From contig DASVQI010000038.1 of the NCBI GenBank assembly GCA_036389255.1, positions 186,001 through 250,000 on the forward strand: a DNA stretch of 64,000 nucleotides, in the 5' to 3' direction. The notes under the pieces were generated by a model that saw only the letters and a list, made by a program, of their open reading frames with translations, was not told where the DNA came from and made no database searches. Shown one piece after another: positions 9,157-17,353 of the stretch (positions are counted from its first letter, which is position 1; every line of letters starts with the position of its first letter). Source of the DNA: JACVRN01 sp036389255 (GTDB taxonomy: Bacteria > Acidobacteriota > Blastocatellia > Pyrinomonadales > Pyrinomonadaceae). Both the position numbers and the translations under genes were made by a program.

Positions 9157-9741
9157 ATGAAAGAGCAGAAGTGGAAATCCAGAACCAAGCGGGACTTGAT
9201 GATAGAGGTGTGGGAATACCTAGACTGCGAATCCGTGGGCGCGAGCGAGTTGGAAGAGATAGAGCGAGTCGTGCGCGAAAGATTCGGAGAGGGCGCAATA
9301 GAAAGCCCGGTGCGAATGGCTAGGCTGCTGGCAGACGAAGGCGCGGAGCTGAGACACGCCGAAGTGCTTGAGCTGGACGCTCAGCGCCGCTCGGCAGACC
9401 CGCACGAGGCGATGTTCCGCAACCTGTTGAAGTTCGCGGACTTCAAACAGGCCGCCAACTCGCTGAGGAATCTGGAGAACCTGCGACGACAGTTCGCGCG
9501 CTCAAACGACCAGGCGGGCCTGCGTCGCGTGCGCGAGACGGCTCTCAAGGGCAAACAGCGCGCGCAGATGATTGCGGGCAATCGCAACGTGGACGCGCGC
9601 AAGCGCGCAGAGAAAGCTGAGATAGCGCGATGGTTCACGGTCTGGCTCGAACAGCCAGAGATTTTTCAGGACTGGCTTGAGCTGCGCCGCCGCTCGGGGG
9701 AATTTCGCTCGCTCTTTGAGGCCGAAGCGGACGCTGGCTAA
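9157..9741 (+). CDS. Hypothetical charged helical protein
   Basis: 194 residues from ATG 9157; upstream codons of the frame run through the inverted repeat and are unlikely to be translated. Not recognised. The N-terminal ~75 residues (RDLMIEVWEYLDCESVGASELEEIERVV) could be a small winged-helix fold; the remainder is Arg/Glu-rich helix ending WFTVWLEQPEIFQDWLELRR. No signal peptide or membrane segment. Codon use is like its neighbours. It is transcribed divergently from recQ. Confidence 0.65.
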   Translation: MKEQKWKSRTKRDLMIEVWEYLDCESVGASELEEIERVVRERFGEGAIESPVRMARLLADEGAELRHAEVLELDAQRRSADPHEAMFRNLLKFADFKQAANSLRNLENLRRQFARSNDQAGLRRVRETALKGKQRAQMIAGNRNVDARKRAEKAEIARWFTVWLEQPEIFQDWLELRRRSGEFRSLFEAEADAG

Positions 9742-10111
9742 ATATTTATAAACAGATAGCAAATCTTTACGCTGGCCCTATTTAAACAATTTCGGGCAGG
9801 CTGCTGGCCCAGCCGGTTTGCTTCGTATCTACCGTCTGGGCCAGTAAAAACCCTTGCCATACAGGAAGTCCTATGCTACTGTGCCTCCCGCCCAGGATAG
9901 CCATAGCTGGAATGCCAAGCCGCTTTCTAGAACTCCCAGGATTGAAACTATTGTAGGTAGTCCCCAAAAGTTAGCTCTTCCAGTGCTTCTTTAGTTCGGA
10001 CTCGTTTCCAGTCTCTCGTAACAAGTGCAGCGCTCTCGCGCTTCGTCTTTATCTTGATTAAAGAGCCTTCCCCTTTAAGGAGTCTCTAATCCACCCCAAA
10101 GGACGCAGATA
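9742..10111. other. Gap upstream of giant secreted protein
   Basis: No convincing gene. A 61-codon minus-strand frame at 9782-9967 has no ribosome-binding site and no recognisable domain, so I treat it as chance or a decayed remnant. AAAGGA lies shortly before the ATG of the giant gene, and its promoter must lie in this stretch. Confidence 0.4.
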
Positions 10112-13100
10112 ATGAGAACACACACCCCCGGCCCCCTGTTCGTCAGAGTTTTCACTTCCCTTTTCATCTCTTTTGTACTTTTAGTGATGCCGATTATGCC
10201 TATTGCATCAGCACAGATGCGATTGGCGGGCTATCGCTCCAACTTATTAGCCAATGGTATTCAACCCCCTAATTCAGGTGGGATTCATGCGGGCGGGCCC
10301 GGCATGCTTTCGCCCGCCACTACAATCGTCACGGCAAGCAAGACCGATTCGTTTTCAGACCCGAACGGTGACGGCAAAGCCGAAGCGGGCGACACAGTCA
10401 CCTACGACGTGAACATCTCCAACACGGGCGCGTCCGACGCTACGGGCGTGACCTTCACCGACACGATTGACGCGAACACGACGCTCGTGCCGGGCTCTCT
10501 GAGGGTGTCGCCGCTAGCCTTCGCGGACTCTTACAACGCCACCAAAGATGTTGCGCTGAGCATCAGCGCGCCGGGCGTGCTTACCAACGACACCGGCACG
10601 CCCGCGCCGACGGCAGTGGCTATAGCGGGCGGCTCGACTTCGCAGGGCGGCACGGTCACGCTACAGAGCGACGGCAGCTTCTCTTACACGCCCGCATCAG
10701 GCTTTACGGGGACGGACACCTTCACCTACACGGTGACGAACGGACTGCTGCCGGACGATACGGCGACCGTTACGATTAACGTGGACGAAGGCCCGACGGT
10801 TACCACTACCACCCCAGCCAACGGCGCAACGAACGTAGCTTCAAACACCAACATCACAGTCAACTTCAGCGAGCCGGTCAATGCCACGACTAGCTCTTTT
10901 TCTATAGAGTGCCCGACAGGCTCGCCGCAGTCCTTTACCTTGAGCGCTTCTCCTGCTTCGAGCTTCACGCTTAACCCGACGACAGACCTGCCCGCAGGAG
11001 CCAACTGCACGGTAACGGTCATAGCCAACCAGATTACGGACGCAGACAGCTTCGACCCGCCCGACCAGATGGCGGCCAACTACGTCTTCAGCTTCGGCAC
11101 CAAGCTTGAGGCCGTTGACGACATGCACTCTGTTACAGGCAACGTGCGAATCAACACGGCCTCGTCCGGCTTCAGCGTGCTCAGCAACGACAGCCCCGGC
11201 GTGACCGTCTCGGCCTTTGACTCTACGAGCGCGAACGGCGGCAACGTCACCATGAACACCTCCACGGGCACGTTCACCTACGACCCGCCTAGAGGCTACA
11301 CCGGCACGGACAGCTTCAACTACACCATCAGCAACGCCAACGGCAGCGACACGGCGACCGTCGTGCTGACGATTACGGACATGCTCTGGTTCATCAACAA
11401 CAGCGCGGGCGCTTGCGCGCCTTCGAGTTGCGGTCGGCTGACCAGCCCTTACAACAGCCTGAGCGACTTCGAGGCCGACAACGGCAACGGAGCAGGTAAT
11501 CCTAAAGCTGGCGACAGCATCTTCATCTACACGGGTAGCGGCAACTACACGGGGCCGCTTACTCTGGAGAACAACCAGCGCGTGATAGGTCAGGGCGCTT
11601 CGTCCTCAATAGAGACACTTGCGGGCATCACGCTCGCTCCCGACAGCGACCCGCTTCCATCTACGGGCGGCGCGAAGCCTTCGATTACAAGCGCAGGCGA
11701 CGGGATAGTTCTCGCGCAGAACAATCAGCTATACGGCATCGGCTTCAGCAACACTACAGGAAATGCCGTGAGCGGCAGCGCGGTCGGCACGCTGATTTTT
11801 GGCGACTTGGCCGTCAACAACACAGGGTCAGCCGGAGGCGGCATCAGCCTGACGGGCGGCGGCCCGGTCACAAGCACCGGAGCTAACACCATAGCTACCG
11901 GCACGGGCGTAGCGCTCAACGTGGCGAACACGACCATAGACGCGGGCGGGCTGAACTTCCGCAGCATCTCCGCCAACGGCGCTCCGAGCGGCATCGTTCT
12001 CAACAACACGGGCACTGTCGGCGGTCTTACCGTGACGGGTAACTCAAGCGGCATCTGCGGCGGGCAGGTAGCGCCGAACGCTACGGGCACGCTGGCGACC
12101 GTTACAGCGCCTGACACCGCCGATTGCACTGGCGGCACCATACAGGCCACCACGGGAGCGGGCATCTCGCTCACCGCTACAAAGAACACGTCGCTGACCC
12201 GCATGAGGATTCTGAATAGCGGGACGGACGGAATTAACATCACCAACATTGACGGCTTCTCGCTGAGCAACTCCTACATCAGCGACAGTGGCGGCACGAC
12301 AAGCGATAAAGGCATAGACATAGGCAACTTCACCACCGGCACCACCGTCAACGGCAGCATCAGCATCGCCAACTCTACGATTGGGCCGTCGCCGCATGAC
12401 AACGTCTCCGTAGGCATAGGCAGTGGGACTTCTAGCTGGAGCATCACCGGCAGCGTCATCACAGGCTCGGCCACCAATAGCGGTCTGAACTTTGAAGTAA
12501 GAAACGCCGCTTCCATCTCATCCTTAAACATGAGCGGCAACTCCGTGTCGGGCAATTTCTCGAATGGGTTCCAGATAGCCCCGGCTGCGGCTGCGACCGG
12601 CAGCATAACCGCCACCATTCAGAACAACTCGTTCAGCAATAACACCATCGGCGTGAACGTCAACAAAAATGGGACAGCCGCCACGACCTACAAGGTTTTG
12701 AACAATACCTTTATCGGTCAGACGGGCAACGCCATTAACGCATTCACGGCCGCAGGCGCGGGCACGACCGGCGTCTTTAGCGCGAGGGTGACCGGTAACG
12801 TCATAGGCAACTCCGGCGTGGCCAACTCCGGCTCGGCCAGTGGCATAGGCATTCGCGTCAACATCAACGGCGGCGCGGACGCGGCCGTGCTGATTGACTC
12901 GAACACGGTTCGACAGACGCCCAACGCGCGCGGCGTAGAGGTCGTCGGGCGCAACGGTAACGGCGGGCTTGACGTCACCGTCACCAACAACAACGTGGAT
13001 ACGCAGAGCGCTGCCGGCTCGTCGCTCGCAGCCATCTTCGTGCAGTCGAACTGCGTCTCCGTCTGTAATACTGTGCGCACAGACGTTCGCAACAACACCG

Positions 13101-16100
13101 TCCCGTCCGGCGCTACTGTAGATTCAAATGGGACATTCATCGCACTGGTAAGGACGAACACTTCCACGCTCCAACTGGTTGACACGGCTCCGCCGGATGC
13201 GACCTGCACTTCGCAGCTCACAGCCAATAACACCGGAAGCGCGAGCGCAAGCGCAGCCTGTACGCTCATAGCTGGGCCGATTGACCAGGCCGCAGCGATG
13301 TTCTGGCCGGAGGCGAGCAGGCGCGAGTATCTGGCGAGCGCGGACACCGCTCCGAGGTCTGACGCTTCAGGCGTACAGACGCTCGGCACGACCAATAAGA
13401 CCGAATGGTCTATGGCTCACAGCTTAAGGACGCCTAAGGCTGTCAGGAGCGAGACACAGCGCGCCGCGGCGAAGACGGCAGTCGTCAATGCTGCGCCCGC
13501 GCCTTCAGGCGAGACAGTCACGGCCTCTATCGGAACGCTTCCGGCAGGCAAGACCGTGAAGGTTCAGTTCCAAGTAACGATTAACGACCCGCTACCGAAC
13601 GGCGTCACGCAAGTCTCTAATCAGGGCACCGTTTCGGGCAGCAACTTTACAAGCGTGCAGACGGATGACCCGGCGGCTGGCGGCTCAAGCGACCCGACGG
13701 TAACGCCCGTCCTGACGCCGCCCGACATCACCGTTAAGGACGCTTCCGTGGCAGAGCCTTCGACCGGCTCAGGCCCCGCGGCCTTCGCAGTGACCCTGTC
13801 GCACTCATTCACGAAGCCTGTCACCGTGAACTTTGCCACGGCTGCGGGCGGCGCGAATCCAGCGACGGCAGGCTCCGACTACACGACCACTAGCGGCACG
13901 CTGACCTTCAATCCGGGCCAGACAGTGCAGACCATCTCCGTTCCTGTGCTGGCCGACGCAGACGGCTCTGAGACGGCTGAGAACTTCCTCGTCAACCTCA
14001 GTGGCGCGACGAACGGAGTCATCACAGACGGTCAGGCCACGGGCACCATCAACCCGAACGGCACGCCGGGCACAGTTCTGATTTCCGAGCTGCGCACGTC
14101 CGGCCCCGGCGGCGCTGACGACGACTTCGTTGAGCTGTTAAATAACACAGACAGCGACATCACCGTCTCAGGCGGCTGGGCGCTTGTTAAGAGCGGCGGC
14201 GATTGCTCGGAGACGCCCGTCGTCATTGCGGTAATTCCGAACGGCACTGTGATTCCGGCACGCGGCAACTACCTGCTGACAGGCTCCGCCTACAGCTTGG
14301 GTGCTTATGCTACGGGCGACCAGACGCTGGACTTGAACATAGAGAATGACCGCAACGTCGCTCTCTTCAACACCGCAGACCTCTCCAACATAGGGACGGA
14401 AACGCGGCTGGATGCTGTCGGGTTCAGCACGAACACCGGCAACAACTGCGACCTGCTCCGTGAAGGCGCGACCCTTGCGCCTGCATCGGGCAGCGTGTCC
14501 GAGTACAGCTTCGTCCGCAGGGTAGACAAGGGCGAGACTATAGATGCCGGTGACAACGCCACCGACTTCGTAGTCGTCTCGACCACTCCCGCAACCATCG
14601 TGGGCAGCAACACCACGCCTACGCTGGGTGCGCCCGGCCCGGAGAACGCTACGGGCGCTCGCGGCCCTGTGCCCTGCTCAGTACCGGGTACGGCCAAGTT
14701 CGGCAGGGAGCGGCTGGATTCGTCCGTCGGTGTAGGCTCAGCGCCTAACACCGTGCGCGACAACACAGCCGACGCGCCCAACAATTCGACTTACGGCACG
14801 CTGGACATACGCCGCAAGTTCACCAACAACACGGGCGGGAGCGTGACCGGGCTCAGGTTCCGCATAGTTGACATGACCACCACGCCTGCCTCCGGCACGG
14901 CAGACCTGCGCGCGCGCACTTCCTCTACCATAGTAGTTGGGAGTGACACAGTGCAGGGCACAACGCTTGAGACTCCGCCCGCGCAGGCTCAGGGCGGCGG
15001 CGTCAACTCTTCGCTCAGAGCCGGAACGGTCACGCTCTTGACGCCGCTTGCCAACGGCAGCAGCATCAACCTGCGTTTCCTCTTCGGCGTTGAGCAGCAG
15101 GGAGACTACCGCGTAGGCATCGTCATAGAGACGATAACGAGCGGCGGCCTCGGTCAGGACATCTGGGTGCTGAGAGGCAACACGGAGTCCGGCGGGCACA
15201 CCGACGGCGGCTGTAACACTCCGCCCGTGGCGAGCGCGGGAGACGACCAGACTGTTGAATGCTCGGGCGGCGCGGCAAGCGTGGCGCTGGACGGTTCGGC
15301 ATCAACCGACCCGGACGGCGACACTCCGCTTACCTACGAATGGCGCGAGGGCGCTACGGTGATAGGCACGACCGCGCAGCTCAGCACTTCGCTCTCGTTC
15401 GGCCCGCACACTCTGACGCTCAAGGTCACAGACCCGAGCGGCGATTACAGCGAGGACACGGTCAACGTGAATGTCGTTGACACTTCAGACCCGCTCATAA
15501 CGGCTCCGCCTAACGTCACCGTCAATACGGGGGCGGGAGCTACTACGTGCGGCGCTGTCGTCAGCGACGAAACCTTGGGAACGCCCGAGGCCAGCGACGG
15601 CTGCTCTACGAACGTCACTGTCACGCGCGACGGCGTGCCTTCCGGAAACAACTTCCCGGTAGGACAGACCATCATCACCTACACGGCTGACGACGGCCAC
15701 GGTCATACCAAGAAGGCTTACCAGACCGTCACCGTCATAGACAACACGCCGCCGAGCTTGAGCGTTCCGTCCGATCAGGAGGTTGACGCTCCGGCCAACT
15801 CTTGCAGCGCAAGCGTTAATCCGGGCACGGCGAGCGGAAGCGACAATTGCGGTGCCGTCACCATTACGGGCGTGCGCAGCGACAGCCAGCCGCTCAACGC
15901 GCCGTATCCCGTGGGCGTCACTACAATCACGTGGACGGCCAAGGACGGTGCTAACAACACCACTACCGGCACACAGACCATCAAGGTCAATGACAAGACA
16001 GCGCCGACGATAGTGCTCACTTCGGGCACCATCAGCCTGTCACCGCCCAACCACCAGTACGTGACCTTTACCATCTCTCAACTGGTGTCGAGCGTGTCAG

Positions 16101-16411
16101 ACCTGTGCGATGCGAGCGTTGACATCAACGACGTCGTAATCTCGCAGGTGACGAGCGACGAGCCCGAGGACGCAAACGGCAACGGCGATGGCAATACCTT
16201 GAACGACATGGTCATCACGCCCGATTGCAAGTCTCTACAGGTTCGCAAGGAGCGCTCCGGTAACGGAGACGGTCGCGTTTACACGGTTACGCTCAAGGTC
16301 AAGGATTCGAGCGGTAACGTGGCGACGGCCGTTCGCAAGATATACGTGCCGAATAGCGGCCCGGTCATAGATAGCGGCGCGACCTACACAGTAAACGGCT
16401 GCACGCCTTAA
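10112..16411 (+). CDS. Giant secreted multidomain protein (DUF11, cadherin-like, beta-helix, Calx-beta, lamin-tail, HYR)
   Basis: 2099 residues. Signal peptide ~1-35. In order: first half of a DUF11 repeat (~85-130, GDTVTYDVNISNTGASDATG), a cadherin-like repeat (GSFSYTPASGFTGTDTFTYT), an SbsA/Big_5 Ig-like domain (~235-335), another cadherin-like repeat, a long right-handed beta-helix region (~430-1060, repeated short N-rich turns), second half of DUF11 (~1130-1205, VSNQGTVSGSNF), a Calx-beta domain (~1210-1310), a lamin-tail-like domain (~1320-1470, VLISELRTSGPGGADDDFVEL), then PKD/HYR-like repeats to the end. No sortase or PEP-CTERM anchor was seen. Such proteins act outside the cell in adhesion or matrix; substrate unknown. 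A terminator follows at 16455. Confidence 0.85.
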   Translation: MRTHTPGPLFVRVFTSLFISFVLLVMPIMPIASAQMRLAGYRSNLLANGIQPPNSGGIHAGGPGMLSPATTIVTASKTDSFSDPNGDGKAEAGDTVTYDVNISNTGASDATGVTFTDTIDANTTLVPGSLRVSPLAFADSYNATKDVALSISAPGVLTNDTGTPAPTAVAIAGGSTSQGGTVTLQSDGSFSYTPASGFTGTDTFTYTVTNGLLPDDTATVTINVDEGPTVTTTTPANGATNVASNTNITVNFSEPVNATTSSFSIECPTGSPQSFTLSASPASSFTLNPTTDLPAGANCTVTVIANQITDADSFDPPDQMAANYVFSFGTKLEAVDDMHSVTGNVRINTASSGFSVLSNDSPGVTVSAFDSTSANGGNVTMNTSTGTFTYDPPRGYTGTDSFNYTISNANGSDTATVVLTITDMLWFINNSAGACAPSSCGRLTSPYNSLSDFEADNGNGAGNPKAGDSIFIYTGSGNYTGPLTLENNQRVIGQGASSSIETLAGITLAPDSDPLPSTGGAKPSITSAGDGIVLAQNNQLYGIGFSNTTGNAVSGSAVGTLIFGDLAVNNTGSAGGGISLTGGGPVTSTGANTIATGTGVALNVANTTIDAGGLNFRSISANGAPSGIVLNNTGTVGGLTVTGNSSGICGGQVAPNATGTLATVTAPDTADCTGGTIQATTGAGISLTATKNTSLTRMRILNSGTDGINITNIDGFSLSNSYISDSGGTTSDKGIDIGNFTTGTTVNGSISIANSTIGPSPHDNVSVGIGSGTSSWSITGSVITGSATNSGLNFEVRNAASISSLNMSGNSVSGNFSNGFQIAPAAAATGSITATIQNNSFSNNTIGVNVNKNGTAATTYKVLNNTFIGQTGNAINAFTAAGAGTTGVFSARVTGNVIGNSGVANSGSASGIGIRVNINGGADAAVLIDSNTVRQTPNARGVEVVGRNGNGGLDVTVTNNNVDTQSAAGSSLAAIFVQSNCVSVCNTVRTDVRNNTVPSGATVDSNGTFIALVRTNTSTLQLVDTAPPDATCTSQLTANNTGSASASAACTLIAGPIDQAAAMFWPEASRREYLASADTAPRSDASGVQTLGTTNKTEWSMAHSLRTPKAVRSETQRAAAKTAVVNAAPAPSGETVTASIGTLPAGKTVKVQFQVTINDPLPNGVTQVSNQGTVSGSNFTSVQTDDPAAGGSSDPTVTPVLTPPDITVKDASVAEPSTGSGPAAFAVTLSHSFTKPVTVNFATAAGGANPATAGSDYTTTSGTLTFNPGQTVQTISVPVLADADGSETAENFLVNLSGATNGVITDGQATGTINPNGTPGTVLISELRTSGPGGADDDFVELLNNTDSDITVSGGWALVKSGGDCSETPVVIAVIPNGTVIPARGNYLLTGSAYSLGAYATGDQTLDLNIENDRNVALFNTADLSNIGTETRLDAVGFSTNTGNNCDLLREGATLAPASGSVSEYSFVRRVDKGETIDAGDNATDFVVVSTTPATIVGSNTTPTLGAPGPENATGARGPVPCSVPGTAKFGRERLDSSVGVGSAPNTVRDNTADAPNNSTYGTLDIRRKFTNNTGGSVTGLRFRIVDMTTTPASGTADLRARTSSTIVVGSDTVQGTTLETPPAQAQGGGVNSSLRAGTVTLLTPLANGSSINLRFLFGVEQQGDYRVGIVIETITSGGLGQDIWVLRGNTESGGHTDGGCNTPPVASAGDDQTVECSGGAASVALDGSASTDPDGDTPLTYEWREGATVIGTTAQLSTSLSFGPHTLTLKVTDPSGDYSEDTVNVNVVDTSDPLITAPPNVTVNTGAGATTCGAVVSDETLGTPEASDGCSTNVTVTRDGVPSGNNFPVGQTIITYTADDGHGHTKKAYQTVTVIDNTPPSLSVPSDQEVDAPANSCSASVNPGTASGSDNCGAVTITGVRSDSQPLNAPYPVGVTTITWTAKDGANNTTTGTQTIKVNDKTAPTIVLTSGTISLSPPNHQYVTFTISQLVSSVSDLCDASVDINDVVISQVTSDEPEDANGNGDGNTLNDMVITPDCKSLQVRKERSGNGDGRVYTVTLKVKDSSGNVATAVRKIYVPNSGPVIDSGATYTVNGCTP

Positions 16412-16454
16412 CCGACTCTCACTGCGGGCCAGATAGCAGTGAGCAGCCAGAACG

Positions 16455-16486
16455 AAAAGCCCCGGCTCTACAAGGCCGGGGCTTTT
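16455..16486 (+). terminator. Rho-independent terminator after giant gene
   Basis: A 12-bp perfect stem, AAAAGCCCCGGC (16455-16466) and complement (16475-16486) with an 8-nt loop; the right arm ends in TTTT. It lies 43 bases past the stop codon. Confidence 0.9.
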
Positions 16487-16575
16487 CATTTGTCTCGCGC
16501 TGTGAAACTATACTTGGGCGGTGCAACCCGTCCGCCTCAGAGTTGCATCAACCGCCAGAAGGAGAAAATTTTCCT

Positions 16576-17217
16576 ATGAGACGCCTGCGCTCTCTTCAAA
16601 TCATTCTTTTCATCACGGCCATGGCAGTCACCGGCGCGCTCGCGCAGAAGAAGCAGAAGGGCGCGCCCGTAGTGCAGTGCCCCTTGCAGCAAGCGCCTGC
16701 CATCAGAGGCTTTCGGCTGGGCATGCCCCTGATGGACGTTAAGGGAGCCTTGGAAGACGCCAGCCTCTTCGACGCCAAGCTCTCAGGCGACAACAAGGTA
16801 GGCTCGCGCGCCATACGGCTTCAGGGCGCGGAATTGAAGGGAGACAACGCGGAGGGAGTGGACGACGTTGACCTTGTGTTTGTGGACGAGAGATTGGCCA
16901 ACGTTAAAGTCAACTTCAACAGCGCCATGCGCTGGGACTCCGCGCAGGACTTCTTTACGCGCATGTCAGAGACGCTGGGGCTGCCCAAACCCACCGGAGA
17001 AGAGGCGAGCGGCTCGAATCAGAGGAACCAGAAGTACACGGTCGAATGCGCCACCTTCTCCGTCACGCTCACCTACTCCTTCGGCGTCACGCCCTCGGTC
17101 GCCATCACAGACACGGCGGCGCAGAGAAAGGTCAGTGACCGCAGGGAAAGAAACCCTGACGGCGAAGTCCGCACCATAGACCTCTCGCCAAGCAGGCCGC
17201 GACAACCGCCAAAATGA
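16576..17217 (+). CDS. Secreted protein of unknown function (family A)
   Basis: 213 residues from ATG 16576, preceded by AAGGAG; signal peptide ~1-23 ending ALAQ. The core (~40-180) has IRGFRLGMPLMDVKGALE, VDLVFVDERLANVKVNFN and a C-terminal ATFSVTLTYSFGVTPSVAITD strand. The protein at 50943-51503 has the same plan: a Cys near the N terminus, a xxLxPGMxLxxVKxxx helix, a DFLDDKLFSVxIxYN strand and CGDFQLAVTM...RITD. I take them as paralogs. No function is known to me. It is followed by a palindromic terminator-like repeat. Confidence 0.8.
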   Translation: MRRLRSLQIILFITAMAVTGALAQKKQKGAPVVQCPLQQAPAIRGFRLGMPLMDVKGALEDASLFDAKLSGDNKVGSRAIRLQGAELKGDNAEGVDDVDLVFVDERLANVKVNFNSAMRWDSAQDFFTRMSETLGLPKPTGEEASGSNQRNQKYTVECATFSVTLTYSFGVTPSVAITDTAAQRKVSDRRERNPDGEVRTIDLSPSRPRQPPK

Positions 17218-17223
17218 TGAAGG

Positions 17224-17276
17224 AATTGATTCATTGACTCACCGGCTCATTGAATCAATGAGCCGGTGAATCAATT
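17224..17276. repeat. ATTGATTCA-type palindromic repeat
   Basis: Arms CACCGGCTCATTGA (17240-17253) and 17255-17268 are perfectly complementary around one base, flanked by AATTGATT (17224-17231) and AATCAATT (17269-17276). It starts just after the stop of the gene at 16576-17217. Before the transposon arrived it would have separated that gene from the convergent M3 peptidase gene. The likely role is a bidirectional terminator. Confidence 0.75.
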
Positions 17277-17284
17277 GCTTTTCA
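17277..17284. repeat. Left 8-bp target-site duplication
   Basis: GCTTTTCA, repeated exactly at 22171-22178 on the other side of the transposon. Eight bases is the usual duplication size of the IS1595 family. Confidence 0.92.
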
Positions 17285-17308
17285 GGTGATAATATACTTG
17301 ACGAATCA
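17285..17308 (+). repeat. Left terminal inverted repeat
   Basis: 24 bases starting GGTGATAATATACTTGACG. It matches the inverted right end except for the fourth base. Its TTGACG (17298-17303) can serve as a -35 box reading into the AIPR gene. Confidence 0.92.
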
Positions 17309-17331
17309 TACCCGCGAAAGTGTATTATACT
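17298..17331 (+). promoter_or_regulatory. Inward promoter at left TIR, upstream of AIPR gene
   Basis: TTGACG at 17298-17303 lies inside the TIR. Candidate -10 hexamers follow: TGTATT at 17321 (17-base spacer), TATTAT at 17323 (19) or TATACT at 17326 (22). AAGGGGG at 17341-17347 then precedes ATG 17354. Seen directly; promoter function is inferred. Confidence 0.55.
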
Positions 17332-17353
17332 CGCGCTTGAAAGGGGGTATTAA

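Noticed and set aside
9782..9967. 61-codon minus-strand frame in the gap before the giant gene
   Set aside because: No Shine-Dalgarno sequence, no domain, and it lies in the expected promoter region.
11080..13395. Long minus-strand frames opposite the giant gene
   Set aside because: They are shadows caused by the biased codon use of the repeat-rich gene; no start signals or domains.
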